The position numbers and the translations under genes were made by a program. A stretch of DNA of 42,019 nt, taken from the IMG/VR virus record IMGVR_UViG_3300009609_000428, positions 1 to 42,019 of that record, one strand, 5' to 3'. Below the pieces are notes generated by a model. It saw nothing but the letters and a program-made list of their open reading frames with translations. It did not search any database and was not told where the DNA came from. This stretch comes from a virus. Below are positions 20,771 to 29,838 of the stretch, piece by piece. Position 1 is the stretch's first letter. The number at the start of each line of letters is the position of its first letter.

Positions 20771-22223
20771 GATTAAAAGGCTCATCGAAGACGACGCATA
20801 CCGGTTAAGAACGCTCTACAAAATTACCACCAAGGGCGGAAAACTTTCTAGCCTCGTTCCCAATTCAATCCAGCAAAAGATTAATCAGTGCGCTGCACGA
20901 CGAAAGATGATCTTGAAGGCCCGGCAATTCGGAGTCACCACACAAGAGGTCGTAAAGATGCTCGATTACACTCTCTGGAACGAGAATCGTACCGCGTGCA
21001 TCCTTGCGCACGAACAAGATGCGATCAAAAAGATATTCAAAATTTGTAGACTCGCCCATTCAAAATTGCCCCGCCCATTTAACCTTGAACTTGATCGCGG
21101 CCACGGATCTCAATACGAAATGCGATTCCCCTACATGAACTCTAAGATCTATTGCGATCTAGAATCAAGAGGCGACACCATTCACCACCTCCACGTCTCT
21201 GAGGCGGCCTTTGTTCAAAACCCAGACAAGGTCATCTCAACCATGCAAGCCGTTCCACAGGACGGGATCATCACGCTTGAGAGCACCCCCAATGGAATGG
21301 GCAACTACTTTTACGATATGTGGATGGACCCCAGTCAGAATTTCGAGAAGCTATTTTTCCCTTGGTTTCTCTTTGAAGAGTACCAAACCGAGTCTGGAAA
21401 GATCAGGCTCACAGACGAAGAAAAAGAATTCACCCAAAAGGTTAAGACAAAATGGAAGCTCGAAATAACCAAGGAGCAGATTGCCTATCGAAGATCTAAA
21501 CAATCAGAGCTGAAGCACCTCTTCAAACAGGAATATCCAGAGGACGATCAGTCCTGTTTCCTTTCTTCCGGCAATGCGGCCATGGATCTCGTGCGCGTGA
21601 AGGAGCTTTACGACGCGGCTCCCTCACCCATTCACGAAACAGACATTTTAAAAATCTATCGCCGCAGGGACAGAGCCAACCGCTATGTGATCGGATGCGA
21701 TACCTCAGAGGGTGTGCGTGGGGACTTTAGCGTTGCTCAGGTGCTTGAAGTAGAAACCAGAAAACAAGTCGCGATTCTACGCGGGCAATTTAAGCCTTTC
21801 GAATTTGCGCATCATATTTTAGAACTCTCAAAAGAGTATATCCAACGTGGAAATCAATACCCACTTGTAGCTGTCGAACGTAACAATCACGGACATGCGG
21901 TCCTTCAGGAGCTCCATGAGCACATTCGATACCAAAATCTCTATGTCCATACTGACGATCGCCTCGGTTGGTTAACGGATCGTGTCACTCGACCCATTAT
22001 GCTCGATACTCTGATAGATGGGGTTGAAAACGGGTCAGTGCAACTTCAGGATCGCACAACTCTGCAAGAATGTTTGACCCTAGTTCAAGAGAATGGAAAA
22101 ATAGAAGCAGGGACAGGAAAGCATGACGACTGCGTGATTGCCTCGGCGATTGCAGTGCAAATGTGTATCAAAGAAGGATCACTGAGCCTTTATGACAACA
22201 TCGGCAAAATGATTCGAATTTAG
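20745..22223 (+). CDS. terL: Terminase large subunit
   Basis: The 492-residue product has an N-terminal packaging ATPase with a Walker A variant ILKARQFGVTT (about residues 56-66), a Walker B-like LHVSEAAF, and coupling motif ESTPNGMG (about 178-185). The C-terminal RNase H-like nuclease shows VIGCDTSEG with its first Asp and KHDDCVIA with the last acidic pair. Length and motif order are standard. It cuts concatemers and drives DNA into the prohead through the portal encoded next, 10 bp downstream. Confidence 0.95.
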   Translation: MDLSQNKNEIKRLIEDDAYRLRTLYKITTKGGKLSSLVPNSIQQKINQCAARRKMILKARQFGVTTQEVVKMLDYTLWNENRTACILAHEQDAIKKIFKICRLAHSKLPRPFNLELDRGHGSQYEMRFPYMNSKIYCDLESRGDTIHHLHVSEAAFVQNPDKVISTMQAVPQDGIITLESTPNGMGNYFYDMWMDPSQNFEKLFFPWFLFEEYQTESGKIRLTDEEKEFTQKVKTKWKLEITKEQIAYRRSKQSELKHLFKQEYPEDDQSCFLSSGNAAMDLVRVKELYDAAPSPIHETDILKIYRRRDRANRYVIGCDTSEGVRGDFSVAQVLEVETRKQVAILRGQFKPFEFAHHILELSKEYIQRGNQYPLVAVERNNHGHAVLQELHEHIRYQNLYVHTDDRLGWLTDRVTRPIMLDTLIDGVENGSVQLQDRTTLQECLTLVQENGKIEAGTGKHDDCVIASAIAVQMCIKEGSLSLYDNIGKMIRI

Positions 22224-22233
22224 GGGGATCTCT

Positions 22234-24465
22234 ATGGCTGAATACGAAGATGTTGGGGATACGCCAGGAAACAAGCGGGCGCAGCCAAGAGCCGAGTTAT
22301 CGAATAACCCAGTCGTGAATCTCATCGAGAAATCCTTTTCTGATTCGAGCTATTGGGAAGCCTCCCAAATCAAGCCCTACAACCCAGACGACCTCGTTCA
22401 ACAGGATTTCGATTATCGAACCTATGAGGACATGACCCACGACGATCAGATCAGCGTCTGTCTTCAGCTCAAGAAGGACCTAGTTCTTGCCTCGGGCTTT
22501 GACATCATTTCCGAAGGCGATCAAGAATCTGACGCAGAGATGAAGGAATATCTTGAGGTCGCCCTTTGTGAAGATCCACACATTCCATTCCTGGAATCGC
22601 TCGAAGAAGTTTTGACAGCCTATGAGTACGGCTTCTCGGTGAGCGAAAAGATCTTCAAACTCAAAGAAGACGGGTTGCTTTCGCTTAAGTGCATCAAGCC
22701 ACGACATCCAGTGACCTGGCTCTTGCATACAGACACGCATGGGAACATGGTCCGTTATGAACAACGTGGACCCAGGGGCTCACTCGACATTGATCCCTCT
22801 GCCCTGATCCACTACGTTAACAATAGACGATTCTCAAATCCTTATGGCACCTCTGACCTTCGGGTTGCTTACGATGCTTGGTTTATTAAACGTCAAATTA
22901 TAAAGTTCTATGCAATCTACCTTGAGAAGGCGGCGTCACCAACGCCAGTTGGAAGATACGACCAGAACGCACCGGAAGCAGCGGTAGATAAGCTTTTCGA
23001 AGCGCTTAAAAAGCTTCAAACCAAGTCCGCATTGGTTCTCCCAAAAGAAATTGAGATGGAATTTCTTGAGGCCAAGAGCGACGGCGAGGCGTACATCAAG
23101 GGGATCAACCTCTTTAATATGTTTATTGGCCGAGCGCTCATGATCCCAGATCTCTTGGGCTTCCAGGGCTCTGAAACATCCGGCGGATCTTACTCGCTAG
23201 GCAAAGACCAGATGGCCGTCTTTTTTAAACACATTGGCAAACGCCGCTCTCAGATAGAGGACATCGTCAATAAAGAAATCATCAAACCGATTGTTCGATA
23301 CAACTTTGGAGAAGTGGATAAATACCCGAAGTTTAAATTGAGACCCATCAGCGACGAAGACGCCATGGAATTGGCGAAGCTCTGGATAGAGGGCGTGAAG
23401 GGCAAGTTCTACACCCCATCGGAAGAAGAGATTAATCACTTTAGAAAGCTTGCAAAGTTCCCAGAGGGTTCGGTCGAGTATCCTGAAGCGCCAACCCAAG
23501 GAATGGTCCTTCCGATTGAGGACGCGGAAGAAGAAGCTAATCCCCAGGATTCAAAAGAAGCAGAGCCACAACAAGAAAAAGAACCCCAAGCGTCAGATAG
23601 TCAATCGGATTCTGGCTCGTCTTCATCCTCCGATAAAAAAGAGTTCAAGCGCATCTTCAATGATACGCCAGGGGAATATTCTAAGAAGACTAATTTTAAA
23701 CTGATTGAGAATAATATGAATTCGCTGAAGGACGCGGTGATCACCGAAGCGAACCCAGTGATTCAAGACATCTATGATGATCTAATTAAACAGATCAAAC
23801 AGAAGAAGATTTTGCAGACGCAAGATCTCGACAAGATCGATAAGATCAAGATTAAATTTGGATCAAAGCTGAAGCAAATTCTTAAATCTAAATTTAGAGA
23901 GGCGCACAAGGCGGCCAAGTCACAAGCTCAGTCGGAACTGCTTAAGGGTAACTTCGCGCTCCCACTTGAGAACGAAGACTTCTTAGAGTTCTTAGAGAAG
24001 GAAACGTTTCAATACATCGGCGACTTCGAATATCAGATCAAAAAGAATGTTAGGCTAAAGCTGGTTCAAGCCATTAAAGACGGGCTTCCGCTGAGTGAGA
24101 TTGCAGGAATCCTGAGTAAAGAAGGAATTGAGTTGAGCGAGATCTCACTTGAGCGTTACGCACGCACGAAGTTTACCGAAGTCATGAATCGAGGACGGCA
24201 TGAATTCTTTGAGGAGTCTGGTGTTGTTGCAGCTTATCAATATTCTGCGATCCTTGATGACCGGACGACGGAGATCTGCGATGGCCTTCATGGCAAGATC
24301 TTTGCCAAGGGAGATGAGCCGATACCTCCATTGCATTTTAATTGTCGCTCTCTACTAATTCCGATCACCAAATACGAAGACTGGAAAGCCGACAAATCGG
24401 TTGGCGGAAAGAACATCGATAAGTTTATTGAAGACGAGTCTGGCGAGGGGTTCAGTAAACAATGA
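22234..24465 (+). CDS. Portal protein fused to Mu gpF-like head morphogenesis domain
   Basis: The 743-residue product is long for a portal. Residues about 1-430 match DUF935/Mu gp29-type portals (NPYGTSDLRVAYDAWFIKRQ, LEKAASPTPVGRYD). An acidic, Ser-rich linker (about 430-470) follows. The C-terminal part (about 620-725) matches the Mu gpF/SPP1 gp7 minor head domain (ILDDRTTEICDGLHGKIF, PPLHFNCRS). In Mu these are separate genes; here they form one chain, so each portal subunit would carry an internal head-morphogenesis domain. The ATG follows GGGGGATCTCT. Confidence 0.9.
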   Translation: MAEYEDVGDTPGNKRAQPRAELSNNPVVNLIEKSFSDSSYWEASQIKPYNPDDLVQQDFDYRTYEDMTHDDQISVCLQLKKDLVLASGFDIISEGDQESDAEMKEYLEVALCEDPHIPFLESLEEVLTAYEYGFSVSEKIFKLKEDGLLSLKCIKPRHPVTWLLHTDTHGNMVRYEQRGPRGSLDIDPSALIHYVNNRRFSNPYGTSDLRVAYDAWFIKRQIIKFYAIYLEKAASPTPVGRYDQNAPEAAVDKLFEALKKLQTKSALVLPKEIEMEFLEAKSDGEAYIKGINLFNMFIGRALMIPDLLGFQGSETSGGSYSLGKDQMAVFFKHIGKRRSQIEDIVNKEIIKPIVRYNFGEVDKYPKFKLRPISDEDAMELAKLWIEGVKGKFYTPSEEEINHFRKLAKFPEGSVEYPEAPTQGMVLPIEDAEEEANPQDSKEAEPQQEKEPQASDSQSDSGSSSSSDKKEFKRIFNDTPGEYSKKTNFKLIENNMNSLKDAVITEANPVIQDIYDDLIKQIKQKKILQTQDLDKIDKIKIKFGSKLKQILKSKFREAHKAAKSQAQSELLKGNFALPLENEDFLEFLEKETFQYIGDFEYQIKKNVRLKLVQAIKDGLPLSEIAGILSKEGIELSEISLERYARTKFTEVMNRGRHEFFEESGVVAAYQYSAILDDRTTEICDGLHGKIFAKGDEPIPPLHFNCRSLLIPITKYEDWKADKSVGGKNIDKFIEDESGEGFSKQ

Positions 24466-25733
24466 GGTTCTTTGGTGGAGTATCTTCAGACACGCTTCCT
24501 GTGGCAGCAGTAGCTGATAGCATTGTGTCGGTGTACTTTGATCCTTATAGTGGACTGCACATTGGCATAGACGGCGGCGCGGCTGAGCCTCTTTCCTTAC
24601 TGCTTGGACAAACGACCACAGCAGGGTCTCTTTCCGTTGTCTTGGCTTCAGACGCAACCCTTCCACTGCCAACTGGCGCGGCAACAGGAGCAAAACAGGA
24701 TACAACGAATTCTTATCTTGCGACCATGGGAGGACAGATCGCCTCATTGGTCACCCAGTCTGCAACGACCAACGCATACCTCTCTACAATTTCTGGATAT
24801 TACGCAGCACTTGCCACCGGGGCGAAGCAAGACACCACAAATGCGTATCTAGCCACAATGGGCGGACAGCTTGCAACGCTAGTGACGCAATCAGCGACCA
24901 CGAACGCATATCTCGCCACAATCGGATCATTGCTTTCAAACATTGTCGCAGGAATTCCAGACGCTTTAGGCCAGACTACGATGGCTGGATCTGTGTCTAT
25001 GGTCATCGCGTCTAATCAAAGCACGGTCCCAGTGAATCAGACCACAACACAGGTGGGCTATTTTAAGCTGCGCGATGATTCTGGTATTTATAACGTGAAC
25101 GCCACGATCGTTGGGGTGGGCGGCGCCCTTGGGCTTTTCCCGGTCCTTGCTGTAGATACGGCATTTGAGTTTGCAAACTATAATAACGACGGAAGCTTTC
25201 CTGTTACTGGCAACGTCGCGCACGACTCTCCAGACACACTGGGGGCAGTAAAGATTGGCGGTAAGGCGGTATCAGCAGAGCCCACCGCAGTTGCATCGGG
25301 CGATCGTGTAGACGCATATTTTGATCTCAAGGGTTATCAGCAGATTATTAATCGTGGATATATAGAAGCCGGGTCCACAATTACTGGCATCTGCGTTTCT
25401 TACACAACAAGTGCCAGCACCAACGGGGCAGATGTCACCATACCAACAGGATCTAGATCCGCAGACTTCGTTGTCACCGTAGCCAAGACCGGAACGCCAA
25501 CCGACATTCAGTTCTTTATGCAGGCCAAGGATGGAACCAGCTATTTCACAATGAAGAATGGATTCCTGGGTAAGTTCATCTTTGATGACACAGCGGTTGC
25601 TACTGCACAGGATTTACATGTTACGTTTCCATGTCCAAAGACAGGAACCATGCGCGTGCGCGTAACTACAACGGGCTGTACAACGGCAAATTTCTTTACT
25701 GTGAGCAACGCCAAACTGTTCTTTGGAAGCTAA
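24462..25733 (+). CDS. Repeat-containing virion (fibre-like) protein
   Basis: The 423-residue product has two near-identical internal repeats (each starting ATGAKQDTTN and containing SLVTQ or TLVTQ, about residues 74-150), each Thr/Ala/Ser rich. Before and after come LGQTT.AGSxSVVxAS segments. This style is common in phage surface fibres. The C-terminal half is a beta-rich domain. It lies directly after the portal, in a place where head genes are expected, so a head fibre is possible. The start overlaps the portal stop. Confidence 0.65.
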   Translation: MRFFGGVSSDTLPVAAVADSIVSVYFDPYSGLHIGIDGGAAEPLSLLLGQTTTAGSLSVVLASDATLPLPTGAATGAKQDTTNSYLATMGGQIASLVTQSATTNAYLSTISGYYAALATGAKQDTTNAYLATMGGQLATLVTQSATTNAYLATIGSLLSNIVAGIPDALGQTTMAGSVSMVIASNQSTVPVNQTTTQVGYFKLRDDSGIYNVNATIVGVGGALGLFPVLAVDTAFEFANYNNDGSFPVTGNVAHDSPDTLGAVKIGGKAVSAEPTAVASGDRVDAYFDLKGYQQIINRGYIEAGSTITGICVSYTTSASTNGADVTIPTGSRSADFVVTVAKTGTPTDIQFFMQAKDGTSYFTMKNGFLGKFIFDDTAVATAQDLHVTFPCPKTGTMRVRVTTTGCTTANFFTVSNAKLFFGS

Positions 25734-26452
25734 TGGCCAACTCAATTTCCTTCATTATAGAGAGCAAAGTCCTAAAAACATTTGCACTGGACGCCGGGGA
25801 AGACATCACCGGTGTTTGTATAGATGGCCCCTATCTTTGGGTCACAAAATCGCCGGGCACCGTTGAGCAGCATTATTTAACCAACGAGGGGACGCTAACT
25901 AAGGTATCAGAATTAGACCTAACAGGGTTTGGCTACAACTCCATTCACGGCATAACCAGAGACGATACAGATCTATATGTGTCTGTGCTTCTTTCGGACG
26001 AAGACCCGCCAATCACAGGGATAATTAAAATATCAAAACAGGGTCACGCGCTGAAAACAATACTTCAAAAATCAGCATCAGCTTCTGGCGCAAATGGATA
26101 TATAGACCTAGAGTTTGATGGCTTATATCTTTGGGCTCTTTTTGATGACGGCATATCTTCGGGGAATTTACCGGTCGTTGAACAAATAGACATAATGGCG
26201 GGTGTGATTGTGCAATCATTTGCTCCGTCAGTATCAGATCCGATCGTGGCACTTACATTCAATGGGGTTAATCTGCAGCTTATGTCCAGCGCTGATTTTT
26301 TTCATGTGGACAGAGATGGAAATATTTTGGCCCTAGAATCTACAACTGGCATTGTTCCAAGTGGGCTTGCGTTTGCAAACCCAGATCTAAATTTACAAGC
26401 TGGATTTTTAGATTCCTTTGATGGAATATTATATGTGGTAGCACACATATGA
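25733..26452 (+). CDS. Beta-propeller-like virion protein
   Basis: The product is 239 residues from the ATG at 25733, whose A is the last base of the upstream stop. Recurrent blades can be seen: ITGVCIDGPYLWV, IHGITRDDTDLYVSV, YIDLEFDGLYLWALF, IVALTFNGVNLQLM, PSGLAFANPD and DSFDGILYVV. The spacing of about 40-45 residues suggests a six-bladed propeller. No catalytic residues are evident. It probably binds a sugar or protein at the virion surface. Confidence 0.6.
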   Translation: MANSISFIIESKVLKTFALDAGEDITGVCIDGPYLWVTKSPGTVEQHYLTNEGTLTKVSELDLTGFGYNSIHGITRDDTDLYVSVLLSDEDPPITGIIKISKQGHALKTILQKSASASGANGYIDLEFDGLYLWALFDDGISSGNLPVVEQIDIMAGVIVQSFAPSVSDPIVALTFNGVNLQLMSSADFFHVDRDGNILALESTTGIVPSGLAFANPDLNLQAGFLDSFDGILYVVAHI

Positions 26453-26796
26453 GCGTAAAGAGAACACAGAGGGTTACGATCACAGTTACGAAACAAATGG
26501 TGTTCAACAATCTTGTGAACCCAAACATTCCCAGCTTATCTGCGGCAGACATTACTGGCATTGGCATAGCCGAGGACTCGAGCTTTGCTTTTATTAGTTT
26601 CTTGGCGTCTACCCAGGTTATTAATCCAAGTGTGAGTAAGAGCACCGAAGTTACGGCGTGGGTATCCAAGCAAGCGATACTCACAGACATGAGTTCTCTT
26701 GCAAGCGAGTTCTCTCCAGAACAGCTCATTAAGATTGCACAAAACGGACCCGATCCAACGCGGATTGACTTCGTTTTTTCTAGAACAATCGGATAA
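26449..26796 (+). CDS. Hypothetical protein in head module
   Basis: The 115-residue product begins with a beta-rich, Thr/Val-rich segment (RTQRVTITVTKQMVFNNL) and ends IDFVFSRTIG. It overlaps the propeller gene by 4 bp, so it is probably made with it and may be a partner or chaperone. No family recognised. Confidence 0.6.
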   Translation: MSVKRTQRVTITVTKQMVFNNLVNPNIPSLSAADITGIGIAEDSSFAFISFLASTQVINPSVSKSTEVTAWVSKQAILTDMSSLASEFSPEQLIKIAQNGPDPTRIDFVFSRTIG

Positions 26797-26802
26797 GGAC
26801 AT

Positions 26803-27009
26803 ATGGCAGCGACACTTCAAAGGGTATTGACTGGGCCACAAATCATTCGAAGACTTCAGCAAATGATTTTGCTCATGGTCGCATCTAACGAACCAGTTGA
26901 TAAGGCGGGCATTGTTTCTCGACTTCGTGGTTCTGGGTTTTCCTTAAACGATGTAAACACTGCAATTGCAAACCTAATTACAGAAGGCAAGATTCAAGAA
27001 AACCCTTAG
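26803..27009 (+). CDS. Small winged-helix-like protein
   Basis: The 68-residue product (IIRRLQQMILLMVASNEPVD, then IVSRLRGSGFSLNDVNTAI and NLITEGKIQE) has the three-helix then wing pattern of small winged-helix domains. It sits among virion genes, so it may be structural and not regulatory. GGATAAGGACAT precedes the ATG. A terminator hairpin overlaps its 3' end. Confidence 0.55.
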   Translation: MAATLQRVLTGPQIIRRLQQMILLMVASNEPVDKAGIVSRLRGSGFSLNDVNTAIANLITEGKIQENP

Positions 27010-27023
27010 ATCTTGATTTTTTT
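26994..27023 (+). terminator. Weak intrinsic terminator before the protease gene
   Basis: TCAAGA (26994-26999) and TCTTGA (27011-27016) form a 6-bp stem followed by seven T. The stem is AT-rich and overlaps the stop of the upstream gene, so only partial termination is likely. Confidence 0.4.
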
Positions 27024-27046
27024 GGATTTGCCTCTACCATTTTTAG

Positions 27047-28078
27047 GTGCCGGAACTCATCGAAGACAAAAAAATAGAACTCAAAGACATCCAAGGCGTA
27101 GAGATCTTTTCCGCAGGTGTTTGGAACGGCGATCGCTATACAAACGACGACCTAGACGAAATGGTTCGAGCATTCAACGCCAACAAAGAAACCCTTAAAC
27201 CCTCTCTGAAGTTGGGGCATGACGATGGTCAGGGTATTCTGCAAAAAGACGGCTATCCCGCTGCGGGTTGGATTTCTAATCTCTATCGCAAGGGCTCAAA
27301 GCTTTTAGCGGACTTTATCGACATTCCTGAAAAGGTTTACGAACTCATCAAGCGCGGAGCGTACCGAAAAGTCTCGGCTGAGATCTATTGGGACACGCGC
27401 ATCAACGACAAAGTTTATGGTCGCATGCTTGCAGCGGTCGCACTTCTTGGTGCCGATATGCCAGCCGTGTCAAATCTTTCCGATATGTTGGCGCTGTATG
27501 GATTGAGTATTGATTCAAGAAAAAGCTATGCAGATCCAAAAACGGTCTCTACCATTAAGTCATATCTTTTTTCTAAGGGGGGCTTTTCGATGGATGAATT
27601 GAAAGAAGCGCAAGCGAAAATCGCGGCACTAGAAGAACAAATGAAGGCGCAAGCCGCCAGCAAAGAAGAGCTAGAAAAGCTCACAAAATATAAAGAAGAC
27701 GCTGAAAAGCGCATCGTTGAACTTGAGAAATCCAGCAAGGAAGCGGAACTCAATGCATCAGTCGATCTCTTGGTTGCCGAAAAGGCAATTAGCCCAAGCA
27801 TGAAGGAATATGCCAAATTATTTTTGGGCGAAGAAAAGAAAGAATATTCAATCAACGAGAAAAAAGTTTCTAAGCTTGAAGCCCTCAAGGGGATGTTTGG
27901 ACTTCACGCCGAGATGCTCAAGGTAAACACCAAAGAGAACACCATCGAAGGCGAGAAGATCGAACAAGGGATCACTGAGGTTCAGGAATTAGACAAGCTT
28001 ATCGCTGAAGGCAAAACACGAAAAGAAGCGTTTCGAATCGTGGACGCCAAGCGCAATAAGAATAAGAAATCCGCATAA
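27047..28078 (+). CDS. Mu-like prohead protease with C-terminal scaffold
   Basis: The 343-residue product starts at GTG, because a TAG directly precedes it in frame. The N-terminal half matches Mu gpI-type prohead proteases (GVWNGDRYTNDDLDEMV, SLKLGHDDGQ, YRKVSAEIYW). After a linker, residues 182-260 form a coiled coil (LKEAQAKIAALEEQMK) typical of internal scaffolds. The GTG has no good ribosome site, while an internal in-frame ATG at 27590 has a strong one. The protein should cleave scaffold and head proteins during prohead maturation. Confidence 0.85.
   Translation: MPELIEDKKIELKDIQGVEIFSAGVWNGDRYTNDDLDEMVRAFNANKETLKPSLKLGHDDGQGILQKDGYPAAGWISNLYRKGSKLLADFIDIPEKVYELIKRGAYRKVSAEIYWDTRINDKVYGRMLAAVALLGADMPAVSNLSDMLALYGLSIDSRKSYADPKTVSTIKSYLFSKGGFSMDELKEAQAKIAALEEQMKAQAASKEELEKLTKYKEDAEKRIVELEKSSKEAELNASVDLLVAEKAISPSMKEYAKLFLGEEKKEYSINEKKVSKLEALKGMFGLHAEMLKVNTKENTIEGEKIEQGITEVQELDKLIAEGKTRKEAFRIVDAKRNKNKKSA
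27590..28078 (+). CDS. Nested scaffold protein from internal start
   Basis: GGGGGG at 27577-27582 lies 7 bases before an in-frame ATG at 27590, the same site type used for capsid genes here. Translation would give a 162-residue scaffold (MDELKEAQAKIAALEEQ onward) sharing the C-terminus of the protease. Lambda C/Nu3 and Mu I/Z use the same nested design to make much more scaffold than protease. Confidence 0.75.
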   Translation: MDELKEAQAKIAALEEQMKAQAASKEELEKLTKYKEDAEKRIVELEKSSKEAELNASVDLLVAEKAISPSMKEYAKLFLGEEKKEYSINEKKVSKLEALKGMFGLHAEMLKVNTKENTIEGEKIEQGITEVQELDKLIAEGKTRKEAFRIVDAKRNKNKKSA

Positions 28079-28093
28079 GAGGGGGATTTAAAA

Positions 28094-28474
28094 ATGAGTC
28101 ATATTTCACCGGTTTCTTTTGGGGTTCTAACAACTTTGTTGGCATACCGCATTGTTGCGGCAAACACGGCTGGATCTGACGCCGTCGTTTATCCTTCGGC
28201 TGCGACTGTCCCGCCCATTGGCGTGACCGCTGACACCGTTAAGGACACCACTGGCGCGATTCCAGTTTATGTTTCTGGCATTGCTCGCGTGTTCTTCAAT
28301 GACACGATGTCGAGCGGCGGACTCGTTGCTGCGGATTCCTCGGGTCGAGGCGTTCCGCATGCGAATACGACTGCGGGAAGCTATGTTATTGGAACGCTGA
28401 TCGGACCTGCAGTGGCCATCACTGGAACCATTGCTGACGTTTTGATCAATCCGTTCTTTAAGAGCATTCCTTAA
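28094..28474 (+). CDS. Head decoration/capsid cement protein (DUF2190-like)
   Basis: The 126-residue product is small, neutral and Ala/Val/Thr/Gly rich. Motifs such as LAYRIVAANTAGSDAVV, IGVTADTVKDTTGAIPVYVSG and AADSSGRGVPHA resemble DUF2190-type decoration proteins. It lies between the scaffold and the major capsid gene, the usual place for a cement protein that stabilises the expanded head. GGGGGATTTAAAA precedes the ATG. Confidence 0.8.
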   Translation: MSHISPVSFGVLTTLLAYRIVAANTAGSDAVVYPSAATVPPIGVTADTVKDTTGAIPVYVSGIARVFFNDTMSSGGLVAADSSGRGVPHANTTAGSYVIGTLIGPAVAITGTIADVLINPFFKSIP

Positions 28475-28500
28475 TTAACGGAATATAGGGGGGATTAAAA

Positions 28501-29403
28501 ATGCCTTTTGAAAATCAATTACACATAGACCAGCTGCTCAGTTCAATTTCGGCTAAATACCGAAACCAAAACTATGTGGCCATGGAACTTTTCCCAGAGG
28601 TTGCTGTTAAGAAGAGCTCGGATCTTTACCGGATCTATCAGCGCAACTTCCGAATTCCTCAAACACTGCGCTCGCATAAAGGCGTCGCCCGTGAATGGGA
28701 CTTCGAAGTCAGCACCGCCTCTTATAACCTCGCGCGACATGCGTTGAAGGGATACGTGGCAGACAACGATGCAGACAATTATGACATCAGCGATCTGCGT
28801 CAGGACATGACCGATGAGTTGTCGGATCGAATCTTAGCTCGCCTCGAAAAGAGCGTTTCGAGCTTGATCACCACGACATCCTGGTCGCTCAACCTGAGCT
28901 TAACCTCTACCGCCGCATGGAATGCGACGACCACTGTTGATCCCGTGTCACACTTCGACACCGGAACCGCAACGGTGGTTAATAACAGCGGCCTTTCCCC
29001 AAACATTGCTGGGATGGGTCTTGCTGCATGGCAAGCTCTTAAAAACAATGCCCAGATCTTGGATCGCGTTAAATACACGAGCCAGGAAGTTGGCATGAAT
29101 ATCGTTGCCAAGCTCATCGGCGCAGAAAAACTTGTGGTTGCGATGATGTCAGAAGACACTTCGGCACTCGGAGCCGCAGAGTCCATCTCTGCTCTTTGGA
29201 CCGATCGTGTGTTCTGGGCGTATCGACCAGCAGCCCCTGGCCCATTAAAGCCATCGGCTGGATATGTTTTCCGCAAAGCGCTTCCAATGGTTAAACGCTA
29301 TCGCGTTGAAGAGCGCGAATCTGACGCCATCGAAGTCAATATGGAATTCCAGGTTAAGGTGGTTGCTTCCTTGTCTGGGTTCATCATTGCGGACGTTACT
29401 TAA
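28501..29403 (+). CDS. Major capsid protein
   Basis: The 300-residue product begins HIDQLLSSISAKYRNQNYVA and has FPEVAVKKSSDLYRIYQRNF, ending with YRVEERESDAIEVNMEFQVKV in shorter segments. This is typical of the Mu-type/HK97-fold capsid family that follows gpI-like proteases. No long N-terminal delta domain is visible, in line with a separate scaffold. GGGGGGATTAAAA precedes the ATG, and a strong terminator follows the stop. Confidence 0.9.
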   Translation: MPFENQLHIDQLLSSISAKYRNQNYVAMELFPEVAVKKSSDLYRIYQRNFRIPQTLRSHKGVAREWDFEVSTASYNLARHALKGYVADNDADNYDISDLRQDMTDELSDRILARLEKSVSSLITTTSWSLNLSLTSTAAWNATTTVDPVSHFDTGTATVVNNSGLSPNIAGMGLAAWQALKNNAQILDRVKYTSQEVGMNIVAKLIGAEKLVVAMMSEDTSALGAAESISALWTDRVFWAYRPAAPGPLKPSAGYVFRKALPMVKRYRVEERESDAIEVNMEFQVKVVASLSGFIIADVT

Positions 29404-29445
29404 AGAGTGTGCCTCTAGAAACACAGCCGCGCATACCTCGGAGAC

Positions 29446-29478
29446 GGGCTAGGGGTAACACTCTAGCCCTTTCTTTTT
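29446..29478 (+). terminator. Strong intrinsic terminator after the major capsid gene
   Basis: GGGCTAG (29446-29452) and CTAGCCC (29463-29469) form a 7-bp stem with a 10-nt loop, followed by TTTCTTTTT. It lies in the 114-bp gap after the capsid stop, so head transcripts probably end here, with read-through for the tail genes. Confidence 0.85.
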
Positions 29479-29517
29479 AAAGAAATCTGGTAGAGGATCT
29501 GAGGCATAGGGGGACAT

Positions 29518-29823
29518 ATGGAACAAACGACAGTGCGCAAGGGCCCGGGGCGTCCAAGCAAGGCAGCCGAGGTTGATACCACACCATTTCACGAACACCG
29601 CTTAGAGCAGGCCGAAAAACAAAAGATTCAAGAGCCAGTTAAAGACACTTGGTATGAATGGGTCCGCAGGCCGGATTACGATCCAGAGCGCGGAAAAAAA
29701 TTAATTCGTGTACAGCTTACTGCCACAGGAACCACTTCGGAGTGGATTGGCTGGGAAAAGAAAATTGATAAAGCGTTTCTGGAAAGCATTAGGGGCCAGA
29801 TCCGCGATAAGAAGGTTGATTAA
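29518..29823 (+). CDS. Hypothetical protein with AT-hook-like N-terminus
   Basis: The 101-residue product begins with KGPGRPSK, an AT-hook-like GRP core that could touch the minor groove. A charged linker follows, and then a compact C-terminal part (WYEWVRRPDYDP, RVQLTATGTTSEWIGWEKK). It is the first gene after the capsid terminator, in the head-tail joining region. GGGGGACAT precedes the ATG. It may be a head completion protein or a DNA-binding internal protein. The function is not known. Confidence 0.6.
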   Translation: MEQTTVRKGPGRPSKAAEVDTTPFHEHRLEQAEKQKIQEPVKDTWYEWVRRPDYDPERGKKLIRVQLTATGTTSEWIGWEKKIDKAFLESIRGQIRDKKVD

Positions 29824-29838
29824 TAGGGGGGCATTTCT

